Assembly: GCA_002256245.1 (NCBI GenBank)
Contig: NKIU01000003.1
Location: 496,001 to 560,000, forward strand
Direction: 5' to 3'
Source: Pseudorhodobacter sp. PARRP1
GTDB taxonomy: Bacteria; Pseudomonadota; Alphaproteobacteria; Rhodobacterales; Rhodobacteraceae
Length of the DNA: 64,000 bases
Made by a program: the position numbers and the translations under genes. Shown in pieces: positions 24,660-32,503 of the stretch. Position 1 is the first letter of the stretch, and each line of letters begins with the position of its first letter. Under the pieces are notes generated by a model. That model ran no database searches, was not told where the DNA came from, and worked only from the letters and a program-made list of their open reading frames with translations.

Positions 24660-26297
24660 TTGAAAGTAGAACTTTATCAGGCCGCAGTTCAGGCCACACT
24701 CAGCCGCCGTCGCATGTTGCAGGGCGCGACCGCCCTGACCGCATTGGCGCTGATGCCGAAGGTGATGGGCTACGGCCCGGCGATGGCGCAAGATTCGGTG
24801 CGCGCGCAGATCCTGCAAATTCCGGGCGTGGGCAAAGGCAGCCCCACGGATGCCGATTGGCAAAAAGTGGGCGAGATGTGCCTCGACAGCACCAAGGCCA
24901 ACGTCGCCGAGGGCGAGTTTGCCGGGGTTGAGCTGACGTTCTTTGGCATCAACAACAACGGCTTGCACAACATCCTGTTCCGCGGGTTGCTGAAAGGCTG
25001 GGAGACTTATACCGGCGCCAAGATCAACTGGATCGACCTTGCGCAGGCCGATTACAACGGCCGCTTGCAGCAAAGCATCGCCACCGGGACGGTCGATTTC
25101 GACATTCTGGCGATGGGTGCTCCGCTGGAGGGCGACACCGCCAGCAAGGGCCTGCTGGATGAGATGCCGGATTGGGTGAAAACCCAGATCGACATGGACG
25201 ATTACGTGAACTACCTCAAAGCCCCGGTCGGCACGTGGGATGGCAAGACCTACCGCATCTCGATCGATGGCGATTGCCACACCTTCGCGTATCGGACCGA
25301 TTACTTCGGTGACGGCGCTATTTCCGGCATGGCAGAGCCGCCCAAGACCTGGCAAGAGGTCAACGCCTATTCCAAATCCATCGTTGGCAAGACCGACCCG
25401 CTGACCGGCCAGCCCGCGATTGGCTATCTGGACCCGCTGAAGGGCTGGGGTGGCTTTGGCTTCTACTTCCTGGAAAACCGCGCGACCGCCTATGTCAAGC
25501 ATCCGTCCGATCCGGCTTGGCTGTTTGACCCGGACACGATGAAACCGCGCGTCAACAACCCGGGTTGGGTGCAGGCCATCCAAGACGTGATGGACCTGAT
25601 CGCCACCCCCGGCGCCTATCCGGCAGACCAGATCAACGCCGATCCGGGCACCACGGCGTTCTCGCAGTTCCTGGCGGGCACCGGTTCCAGCCTGATGTGG
25701 TGGGGCGATGTGGGCTCGAACGCGCGCACGTCCGATACTTCTGTGGTGGGCGACGTGGTGGGCTTTGGCATCAACCGCGGCTCGGACAAGGTGTATAACT
25801 CGAAAACCGCGGCTTGGGAGGAGACTTACAACGAATCCCCCAACATGGCCTTCCTTGGCTGGGGCGTTTATGTGACCAACCGCGTCTCGGCGGATGAGAA
25901 AAAGCGCAAGGCGGCTTGGTCGGCGGCGGCGCATCTGGGTGGCAAGGATATCTCGCTGTGGATGGCGGCCTATCCGTCGGGCTTCCAACCCTACCGCAAC
26001 AGCCAGTTCCAATACGACGAATGGGTGGCCGCAGGCTATGACAAGGCGTTCATCGAGGATTACCTCGGCTCGAACCTTGACAGCTACAACCACCCCAACG
26101 CCGCAATTGAACCGCGTATCCCCGGCATCTTCCAATACTATTCGGTCGCCGAGGACGAATTGGCCAAGGGCTATTCCGGCCAATACAAATCGGCACAGGA
26201 AACCGCCGATGCGATTGCCGCGGCTTGGGAGAAGATCACCGATCAGATCGGGCGGGATGCGCAGATCAAGCTGTATAAGGCCAGCTTGGGGATGTGA
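24660..26297 (+). CDS. ABC transporter solute-binding protein (family 1, Tat-exported)
   Basis: About 545 residues, large for a family 1 sugar-binding protein. A TTG start is chosen because AGGGAGGAG lies about six bases upstream; no in-frame ATG has such a site. The N-terminus holds SRRRMLQGATALTALALMP ending AMAQ, a twin-arginine signal, so the protein folds before export to the periplasm. WIDLAQADYNGRLQQSIATG and LMWWGDVGSN resemble family 1 sugar binders. It supplies the MalFGK-type importer encoded here. A REP-like inverted repeat separates it from the first permease. The ligand is unknown but probably a sugar handled by the nearby kinases. Confidence 0.85.
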   Translation: MKVELYQAAVQATLSRRRMLQGATALTALALMPKVMGYGPAMAQDSVRAQILQIPGVGKGSPTDADWQKVGEMCLDSTKANVAEGEFAGVELTFFGINNNGLHNILFRGLLKGWETYTGAKINWIDLAQADYNGRLQQSIATGTVDFDILAMGAPLEGDTASKGLLDEMPDWVKTQIDMDDYVNYLKAPVGTWDGKTYRISIDGDCHTFAYRTDYFGDGAISGMAEPPKTWQEVNAYSKSIVGKTDPLTGQPAIGYLDPLKGWGGFGFYFLENRATAYVKHPSDPAWLFDPDTMKPRVNNPGWVQAIQDVMDLIATPGAYPADQINADPGTTAFSQFLAGTGSSLMWWGDVGSNARTSDTSVVGDVVGFGINRGSDKVYNSKTAAWEETYNESPNMAFLGWGVYVTNRVSADEKKRKAAWSAAAHLGGKDISLWMAAYPSGFQPYRNSQFQYDEWVAAGYDKAFIEDYLGSNLDSYNHPNAAIEPRIPGIFQYYSVAEDELAKGYSGQYKSAQETADAIAAAWEKITDQIGRDAQIKLYKASLGM

Positions 26298-26305
26298 TCC
26301 TGCTG

Positions 26306-26362
26306 GGTGCGTGAAATCACGCACCCTACAATGACACCGTAGGGTGCGTGATTTCACGCACC
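26306..26362. repeat. REP doublet (two palindromic arms, inverted)
   Basis: Arm 26306-26329 (GGTGCGTGAAATCACGCACC then CTAC) is the exact reverse complement of arm 26339-26362, with a nine-base spacer. Each arm also folds on itself as GGTGCGTGA/TCACGCACC. This is a BIME-like REP pair of a different family from the GCCTCCGG elements, placed between the binding-protein and permease genes. Confidence 0.9.
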
Positions 26363-26388
26363 TTACTTTTCTCGGACGGGGCATTACC

Positions 26389-27495
26389 TTGAGCGGTTCA
26401 GGCGATCTTTTACACGTTGTCAGCAATGACAACATCTCGGATCAGCGCCGCGCGCTGGGGCGGGGCATCATCTGGGGTTCGGCCGCGCTGATGCTGGCGG
26501 TGGCTTGCGCGCAGGTATTGCAACTGCAAGGTGTGCATGACTTTGGCCTGACCAGTTGGCGCCCGACGCTGTATGCCTATATCCTGTGGGCGATTTGCCT
26601 GAGTTGGGGGCAGGTTTTGCTGCATGGCGAGCATGGCAAGCGCACGCTTTTCGTGCTGCCTGCGGCGCTGTTTGTGATCTCGCTGACGGTTTTTCCGCTG
26701 CTGTTTGGCCTTGTGATCGCGTTTTCCGACTGGAATCTGTCCAGCCCCGATGGGCGGCAATTCAACGGGCTGACCAACGTGCGGCAAATGTGGGCCGACC
26801 CGTTCTACTGGAACGCATTGCTGAACATGCTGTGGTATGTGCTTGCGATCCTTGTGGAATATACGATTGCCTTTGGCCTGGCGCTGGCGCTGAACGCCGA
26901 GATCCGGGCGCGGAAATTCTTTCGGGTGGCGTTTTTGCTGCCCTTGATGCTGTCGCCGGTGGCGGTCAGTTGGATGATCGGCAAGTCGATGCTTGAGGCC
27001 CGTTTTGGCCCCGTCGCACGGCTGGCGCGGTTCTTTGGCTGGGAGACGCCGTCGTTCTTCGGCACCCCCGGAGTGGCCAAGGCCACGATCATGCTGATGG
27101 ACGCCTGGACGTTCATTCCGTTTATGATGATCATGATTTTGGCGGGCTTGCAGGCGATCCCGAAAGAGTTGAACGAGGCTGCCAAGGTTGATGGCGCGAA
27201 CGGCTGGCGGGCGTTTTGGGAGGTGACTTTTCCGATGATGCTGCCGGTGTCGATCACCGCCATCCTGATCCGGATTATCTTCAAATTGAAGCTGGCCGAT
27301 ATCGTGATCGCGGTCACATCCGGCGGGCCGGGCGGGGCGACCGATACGGTGACCTCGTTCATTTTCCGCGAGTATCGCGATCGGTCTAACGTCGGTTACG
27401 GCACGCTTTTGGCGATGTTTTACTTGCTGGTCATCATCATTTTCATGACGATTTTGATGAAGCTTGCGGATCGGTTTGCGAGGCCCAGAACATGA
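26389..27495 (+). CDS. ABC transporter permease (MalF type)
   Basis: An integral membrane protein of about 368 residues with roughly eight membrane segments. The cytoplasmic EAA loop that contacts the ATPase is ELNEAAKVDGANGWRAFWEV near residue 250. The N-terminus adds two membrane spans before the core, as in longer MalF-type proteins. The start is a TTG just beyond the REP doublet; no ATG follows within a plausible distance, and earlier codons lie inside the REP arm. It pairs with the MalG-type permease, whose ATG overlaps its stop by four bases. Confidence 0.85.
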   Translation: MSGSGDLLHVVSNDNISDQRRALGRGIIWGSAALMLAVACAQVLQLQGVHDFGLTSWRPTLYAYILWAICLSWGQVLLHGEHGKRTLFVLPAALFVISLTVFPLLFGLVIAFSDWNLSSPDGRQFNGLTNVRQMWADPFYWNALLNMLWYVLAILVEYTIAFGLALALNAEIRARKFFRVAFLLPLMLSPVAVSWMIGKSMLEARFGPVARLARFFGWETPSFFGTPGVAKATIMLMDAWTFIPFMMIMILAGLQAIPKELNEAAKVDGANGWRAFWEVTFPMMLPVSITAILIRIIFKLKLADIVIAVTSGGPGGATDTVTSFIFREYRDRSNVGYGTLLAMFYLLVIIIFMTILMKLADRFARPRT

Positions 27496-28427
27496 GTAAA
27501 GCTGACATGAGCGATGTGCAGATTTTCAAGGATTCCGCCGCCGACCGCAGCTTTCGCCCCAAGTGGTTTACAGCACGGCTGTTTGTCTATGCGCTGCTGC
27601 TGCTGTGGGCGTTTATCTGTTTGTTTCCAATCTATTGGACGCTGACCACCAGCTTCAAGATGGCGCCCGATGTGATGAAGGGCAATCTGGTGCCGTGGTG
27701 GGATTTCACCCCGAAATGGCTGGGCTGGAAATCGCTTGGCCTGTCGCCCGACACGATTGGCGCCGAAAGCACGGTGCGGGATGAGTTTTTGAAGCGGTTC
27801 GCCAATTCGGCGATCACTTCGGTGACATCGTCTGTGTTGGCGGTGATGCTGGGGTCGCTGGCGGCTTATGGGCTGAGCCGGTTCAACTATAAATTCCTGT
27901 GGATGCGCAACAGCGACATTTCGTTCTTTTTCCTAAGCCAACTGATCCTGCCTCCGGTGGTTTTGGCGCTGCCGATGCTGGTGCTGTATAAGGAACTCGC
28001 CCTGCTGGACACCCGTATCGGCTTGATTTTGCTTTACACTTTGTCGGTGCTGCCGATTGTGATCTGGATCATGCGCGATCAGTTTTCCTCGATCCCGACC
28101 GAGTTGGAAGAGGCGGCTTTGGTCGATGGCCTGTCGATCTGGGGCGCGTTCATCACCATCATTCTGCCGATTGCGTTGCCGGGGATGGTGGCTGCGTTCA
28201 TTCTGTCGCTGGTGCTGACGTGGAACGAGTATTTCTTCGCGGCGCTGCTGACCTCGACCCATGCCAACACTTTGCCGGTGATGGTGGCGTCGCAGACCGG
28301 AAGCCAAGGGATTTCGTGGTGGTCGATGGCGGCGCTGTCTTGGGCGGCGATCTTGCCGTTGATCGTGATTGGTGTGGTGCTGGAACGCTATATTATCAAG
28401 GGCATGGCGGCGGGGGCGATCAAGTAA
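27492..28427 (+). CDS. ABC transporter permease (MalG type)
   Basis: A 311-residue membrane protein with six predicted spans (first LFVYALLLLWAFICLFPIYW). The EAA loop is TELEEAALVDGLSIWGAFIT near residue 205, and the end LERYIIKGMAAGAIK is typical of MalG-type subunits. With the MalF-type permease and the ATPase at 23349-24401 it forms the inner-membrane importer. It overlaps the upstream permease gene by four bases, and its TAA shares one base with the ATG of the FucU-like gene that follows. Confidence 0.9.
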   Translation: MSKADMSDVQIFKDSAADRSFRPKWFTARLFVYALLLLWAFICLFPIYWTLTTSFKMAPDVMKGNLVPWWDFTPKWLGWKSLGLSPDTIGAESTVRDEFLKRFANSAITSVTSSVLAVMLGSLAAYGLSRFNYKFLWMRNSDISFFFLSQLILPPVVLALPMLVLYKELALLDTRIGLILLYTLSVLPIVIWIMRDQFSSIPTELEEAALVDGLSIWGAFITIILPIALPGMVAAFILSLVLTWNEYFFAALLTSTHANTLPVMVASQTGSQGISWWSMAALSWAAILPLIVIGVVLERYIIKGMAAGAIK

Positions 28428-28882
28428 TGCTGAAGGGAATTGATCGGCACCTGTCGGCGGAACTGGTGCATGTGCTGATGCTGATGGGGCATGGCGATAC
28501 GATGGTGATCTGTGATGTGAACCATCCGGCGGCGACGATTGCCGCCAAAACGACCCATGGCCGGCTGGTGGATATGGTGGGCTGCGATATTCCCACCGGG
28601 TTGGCCGCGATATTGACACTGATGCCGCTGGATACCTTTGTCGATGCCCCCGTCGCGCGGATGCAGGTGGTGGGCAATCCGGGCGCGCAGGTGCCGGTGT
28701 TTGGGCTGGTGCAGGCGGTGGTGGATGCCGCCGAAGGCCGCGCAATCACGGTCGAAGCGTTGGAGCGGTTCGCGTTTTATGAGGCGGCAGGGCGGGCCTT
28801 TGCCATCGTGCGCACCTCTGATCCGGGGCCTTATGGCTGCTTCATTGTGAAAAAGGGCGTGGTGGAGTTGCCGCGGCTTTAA
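28427..28882 (+). CDS. FucU/RbsD family sugar mutarotase, second copy
   Basis: A 151-residue mutarotase, identical in length to the copy at 22849-23304 but clearly diverged. The catalytic His is again residue 22 (MLMGHGDTMVICDVNHP), and the end reads YGCFIVKKGVVELP. Its ATG overlaps the permease stop (TAATG), so it is translated with the importer. Two mutarotases on opposite arms could serve two anomeric steps or two sugars. Its 3' end overlaps the convergent Dpp-type ATPase gene by four bases, leaving no room for a terminator. Confidence 0.88.
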   Translation: MLKGIDRHLSAELVHVLMLMGHGDTMVICDVNHPAATIAAKTTHGRLVDMVGCDIPTGLAAILTLMPLDTFVDAPVARMQVVGNPGAQVPVFGLVQAVVDAAEGRAITVEALERFAFYEAAGRAFAIVRTSDPGPYGCFIVKKGVVELPRL

Positions 28883-29694
28883 GCCCAGACCTGGTTCGGG
28901 TCTGGCAGCGGGATCGCATCCAGCAACTCGCGGGTATAGGTGGCTTGCGGATTGGCGAACAGATCGGCGGTGGCCGCGTTTTCCACGATCTGGCCTTGGT
29001 GCAGCACAAGGATGCGCGTGCACAGGCGGCGGATCACGCTGAGATCGTGGCTGATGAAGGCAAGCGTCAGGCCAAGGTCTTTCACCAGCGTTTCCAGCAG
29101 GTTAAGCACTTGGGCTTGGGAAGACACATCCAAACCCGAGACGATTTCATCTGCCAGAATGAAATCGGGCTTTAGGGCAATCGCCCGCGCGATGCCGATG
29201 CGCTGACGTTGGCCGCCCGACAATTCATGCGGGTAGCGGGCGGCGAATGTGCGCGGCAGGCCTACGTGATCCAGTGCTTCCAGCGCGCGCTGCTTTGGGT
29301 TCGACAGCCCGTGCAGGCTGAGGGGGGCTGCGATGATCTGGCCAACCCGGTGGCGCGGATTAAGGCTGCTCATCGGGTCTTGAAAGATCATCTGAAAGCG
29401 ACGGCGCAAGCCGCGCAGCGCGGATTCCGGCAGATGCGTTATGTCCTGACCGTCGAATTTCATTGTGCCGCCAGAGGGTTCCAGCAGGCGCACCAAAGCC
29501 CGCCCCAGCGTGGATTTCCCTGAACCCGAGCCCCCGACGATGCCTAGAATCTCGCCCTTCGGGATGTTGAAGCTAAGCCCTTTCAGAATTTCCAGCCGGG
29601 GTGCTGCACCAATCAGCGGCTTGCGGGTCATATCCGCCAAAGACAGCCGCAGATTATCAATTTGGTAAAGGTTTGCAGCAAGAGTGTCAGACAT
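28879..29694 (-). CDS. Dpp/Opp-type ABC transporter ATPase (DppF position)
   Basis: A 271-residue ATPase with Walker A GGSGSGKSTLGRAL, Q-loop MIFQDPMSSLNPRHR, signature [14 protein letters not shown], and Walker B FILADEIVSGLDVS, in which Ile replaces the usual Pro of DEP. The switch histidine is in FISHDLSVIRRL. The ATG at 29694 overlaps the previous ATPase gene by eight bases and has GGAG seven bases before it; an ATG at 29709 is an alternative. It is last in the leftward operon FAD oxidoreductase, binding protein, two permeases, two ATPases. Ligand class (peptide or other small molecule) is not fixed by the ATPase. Confidence 0.88.
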   Translation of the reverse strand: MSDTLAANLYQIDNLRLSLADMTRKPLIGAAPRLEILKGLSFNIPKGEILGIVGGSGSGKSTLGRALVRLLEPSGGTMKFDGQDITHLPESALRGLRRRFQMIFQDPMSSLNPRHRVGQIIAAPLSLHGLSNPKQRALEALDHVGLPRTFAARYPHELSGGQRQRIGIARAIALKPDFILADEIVSGLDVSSQAQVLNLLETLVKDLGLTLAFISHDLSVIRRLCTRILVLHQGQIVENAATADLFANPQATYTRELLDAIPLPDPNQVWA

Positions 29695-30556
29695 GTGCGC
29701 TCCGGTCACTGGCTTCGACTTCGGCGCGCGTGGCGGCGATCACGGCATCGGGCACGGGTGTCAGGCTGCCGTCGGGGTCGGTGTATTTTGGCGTCGCCTG
29801 CAGCAGGGCGCGGGAATAGGGGTGTTTCGGGGCGGCAAAGAAATCAGGGATCGTGCTGTCCTCGAGCACCATGCCGGCATAAAGCACCGACAGGCTTTGG
29901 CAAACCTTGCTGACCACGCCCAGATCATGCGTGACAAACAAAAGTGCTGTGCCATGGCGGGCCTGCATCGCGGCGATCAGCTTCAGGATCTGCTTTTGCA
30001 CGGTGACATCCAGCGCCGTGGTCGGCTCATCCGCGATGATCAGCTTTGGTTCGGCCGCGAAGGCGCTGGCAATCAGGATGCGCTGGCGCATGCCGCCGGA
30101 AAGTTCATGCGGATAGCAGCGCATCACCCGCGCGGGGTCGGGGATCTGCACCTCGGCCAACAGATTCAGCGCGCGCTTTTCGGCATCACTCCGGCTCCAG
30201 CCCAGAATATCAACCAAACGGTTGGTGATCTGCGGCCCGATCCGGCGCGAGGGGTTGAGTGCGGTCAGCGGGTCTTGCGGGATCAGCGCGCATTTCGCAC
30301 CGATCAGGCGGCGGCGTTGCGCGGGCGGCAGGGCAAGCAGATCAGTGCCATCCAAGATGATCTGACCGCCGCTGATCTCGACCGAGTTTGGCAGGGTTCC
30401 CAGAATAGCCTTTCCGATCATCGACTTACCGGCACCCGACTCGCCCACCAGCCCGCGCACTTCACCCGCCGCCACCTGCAGCGACACACGGCGCAAGATT
30501 TGGTCGGGGCGGCCTTTCAGGCGGGCCGACAGGTTGTGAATGGTCAGAAAACTCAT
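29687..30556 (-). CDS. Dpp/Opp-type ABC transporter ATPase (DppD position)
   Basis: A 289-residue ATPase of the DppD/OppD group. Walker A is GESGAGKSMIGKAILG, the signature LSGGMRQRILIASAFA, Walker B LIIADEPTTALDVT, and the switch histidine LFVTHDLGVVSK. The Q-loop region CALIPQDPLTALNPSRR is normal, and the C-terminal HPYSRALLQATPK block is the group's extra motif. The expected iron-sulfur cysteines of some DppD proteins are not obvious. It overlaps the DppC-type permease gene by four bases and the DppF-type ATPase gene by eight, so the transporter is tightly co-translated. Confidence 0.9.
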   Translation of the reverse strand: MSFLTIHNLSARLKGRPDQILRRVSLQVAAGEVRGLVGESGAGKSMIGKAILGTLPNSVEISGGQIILDGTDLLALPPAQRRRLIGAKCALIPQDPLTALNPSRRIGPQITNRLVDILGWSRSDAEKRALNLLAEVQIPDPARVMRCYPHELSGGMRQRILIASAFAAEPKLIIADEPTTALDVTVQKQILKLIAAMQARHGTALLFVTHDLGVVSKVCQSLSVLYAGMVLEDSTIPDFFAAPKHPYSRALLQATPKYTDPDGSLTPVPDAVIAATRAEVEASDRSAHV

Positions 30557-31404
30557 CGCAGCACCGGATCAAAGCGGTCTTTCAAGCCTTCGCCCAGTTG
30601 CGAAAAGCTGAGCACGGTCAGGAACAGGGTGATCAGCGGGAACACCAACACCCACCATGTCTGGTGGATGCTGGCGCGGCCTTCGGCGATCATGCCGCCC
30701 CATGTCGGGTCGTCGGTCGAGATTGAGAGGTTTACGAACGACAAGATGGCCTCGACGATGATGGCGATGCCCATTTCCAGCGTCAAAAGCACGGTGATGG
30801 TGGGCAGCACGTTGGGCAAAATCTCGGTCAGCATGGTGGACACTCGGCTGCGCCCGGCGATCTGGGCGGATGCGACGTAATCCATAGCACCCTGGCTCAT
30901 CGCCTCGGCCCGGATCACGCGGGCAAAGCGGGTCCAGTCGATCACCACGATGGCGATGATGATCGAGGTCAGGCTGGGGCCGAGCACGGCGATGAGCAGG
31001 ATGGAGAACAGCACGGGCGGAAAAGCCATCCAGATATCAATCGCGCGGCTGATCACGATATCAACCCAGCCGCGCAGAAACCCGGCCAGCAGCCCCATGG
31101 TGGCGCCGATGATACAGGTGATGCTGCCCGCGATCAGCGCCACGGTCAGTGCCAGCCGCGCGCCGTAAAGAATGCGCGACAGCACATCGCGGCCCAGCGA
31201 GTCGGTGCCCAGAAGGTAGCCCGGCTCGTGCCCCTGCACCCAGAATGGCGGCAATTGACCCAGAAACAGGTCTTGCGCCAGCGGGTCGAACGGCGCGATG
31301 CGCGGCGCGCAGATGGCGGCAATTGCCAGCAAAATCAACCAACTGGCCGATAGAACCAGCCGTGTGGGCAGTTTGCGTTTGATCTGGCTGCGTCCGTCAA
31401 GCAT
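30553..31404 (-). CDS. Dpp/Opp-type ABC transporter permease (DppC position)
   Basis: A 283-residue inner-membrane permease with about six spans, the first being LVLSASWLILLAIAAICAP. The extracellular-facing LLGTDSLGRDVLSRILYGAR block is the hallmark of DppC/OppC proteins. The EAA-like loop lies around ARVIRAEAMSQGAMDYVASA. It overlaps the DppB-type gene by eight bases and the DppD-type gene by four bases. It should pair with the DppB-type subunit to form the membrane channel for the ligand delivered by the binding protein at 32504-34024. Confidence 0.9.
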   Translation of the reverse strand: MLDGRSQIKRKLPTRLVLSASWLILLAIAAICAPRIAPFDPLAQDLFLGQLPPFWVQGHEPGYLLGTDSLGRDVLSRILYGARLALTVALIAGSITCIIGATMGLLAGFLRGWVDIVISRAIDIWMAFPPVLFSILLIAVLGPSLTSIIIAIVVIDWTRFARVIRAEAMSQGAMDYVASAQIAGRSRVSTMLTEILPNVLPTITVLLTLEMGIAIIVEAILSFVNLSISTDDPTWGGMIAEGRASIHQTWWVLVFPLITLFLTVLSFSQLGEGLKDRFDPVLR

Positions 31405-32407
31405 GGCGCAACCTCGGGTTCAGCGCGGCATAGGTCAGGTCCACCAGCAGGTTCACCCCCGTGAAAATCACCGCGAACAGGATCACGATGCCTTGGATCA
31501 GCGGCAAATCCCGGTTGATCACCGCATCAATCGCCATGTTGCCAAGCCCCTCGTAGGAAAACAGCCGCTCGATGATCACCGTGCCCCCGATCAGAAAGGT
31601 GAACTGCACCCCCACCAGCGTCAGCGTCGGCAGGATGGCATTCGGCAACGCCTCGCGCAGGATGACATGGGTTTCGCCGTAACCCTTGGTGCGCGCAAGC
31701 GTGACATAGTCGAGATGCATGGTTTCCTTCAGCGATTGTTTCAGAAGTTGGCCGATGATGGCTGCCAGCGGGATCGCAAGGGCAAGCGCAGGCATGAACA
31801 TATGCGCTGCGATATCCAGCCACAGATCAAACCGCAGGCGAAGGAGGGACTCGGTCAGGTAGAAATTGCTGGTGAACGGAAGCGCAAGCGATGGCGTCAC
31901 GCGGCCCGAGATGTGGAAAATCGGGATCAGCACGCCAAAGGCCAGGATCAGGATCAAGCCCCACAGAAAATCCGGGATCGACAGCGCCATGCCGTTGCCG
32001 ACATCAATCGCGGCCTCGGTCTTGGTGCCGCGCTGGCGGGTGCCCGTCAGCGCCATGATGCCGCCGATGACAATGGCGATGCTCAGCGCCATCACCGACA
32101 GTTCCAGCGTCGCGGGCAGGCGGCTGAGCACAAGTTGCAGCACCGGCTGTTTGGTGGTGATCGACGTGCCGAAATCACCGTGCAGCACACCCGACAGCCA
32201 GATCACAAACTGCTGGGGGATGGGTTTGTCCAAGCCATAAAGTGCTGTCAGCCGTGCGACATCCGCCTCGGTCGCGCCGGGGGGCAGCATCATCGCAATC
32301 GGGTTGCCCGGCACCACGCGGACGGTGAAAAACACGATCACCGCCACGCCGATCAGGGTGATCAAGGTGGTGCACACCCGTATGATAACCGATTGAAGAA
32401 ATTGCAT
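31397..32407 (-). CDS. Dpp/Opp-type ABC transporter permease (DppB position)
   Basis: A 336-residue permease with six predicted spans; the opening LQSVIIRVCTTLITLIGVAV and the RVVPGNPIAMMLPPGA block are typical of DppB/OppB. The cytoplasmic loop around LDYVTLARTKGYGETHVILR carries the EAA-equivalent contact for the ATPases. It is separated from the binding-protein gene by 96 bases that hold a strong GC hairpin, while its 3' end overlaps the DppC-type gene by eight bases. Confidence 0.9.
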   Translation of the reverse strand: MQFLQSVIIRVCTTLITLIGVAVIVFFTVRVVPGNPIAMMLPPGATEADVARLTALYGLDKPIPQQFVIWLSGVLHGDFGTSITTKQPVLQLVLSRLPATLELSVMALSIAIVIGGIMALTGTRQRGTKTEAAIDVGNGMALSIPDFLWGLILILAFGVLIPIFHISGRVTPSLALPFTSNFYLTESLLRLRFDLWLDIAAHMFMPALALAIPLAAIIGQLLKQSLKETMHLDYVTLARTKGYGETHVILREALPNAILPTLTLVGVQFTFLIGGTVIIERLFSYEGLGNMAIDAVINRDLPLIQGIVILFAVIFTGVNLLVDLTYAALNPRLRHA

Positions 32408-32470
32408 ATAACGGCACCCAGCGCGCCCGCGGCGGCTGCTTTCATCTGTTCATAAATATCCCACGGTGGT

Positions 32471-32491
32471 CCGGGGGTGTGAAACCCCCGG
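32471..32491. repeat. hairpin between binding protein and DppB-type genes
   Basis: CCGGGGGT (32471-32478) pairs with ACCCCCGG (32484-32491) across a five-base loop. AAATATCCC just to its left is a fragment of the GCCTCCGG-type repeat family. No T run follows on the transcribed strand. Confidence 0.6.
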
Positions 32492-32503
32492 CCTTTGTGG
32501 CAC

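Noticed and set aside
24585-26435. Long open frame of about 616 codons on the minus strand opposite the binding-protein gene
   Set aside because: It is a GC-driven antisense frame without recognisable domains or ribosome site; the plus strand has a clear transporter protein with a signal sequence.
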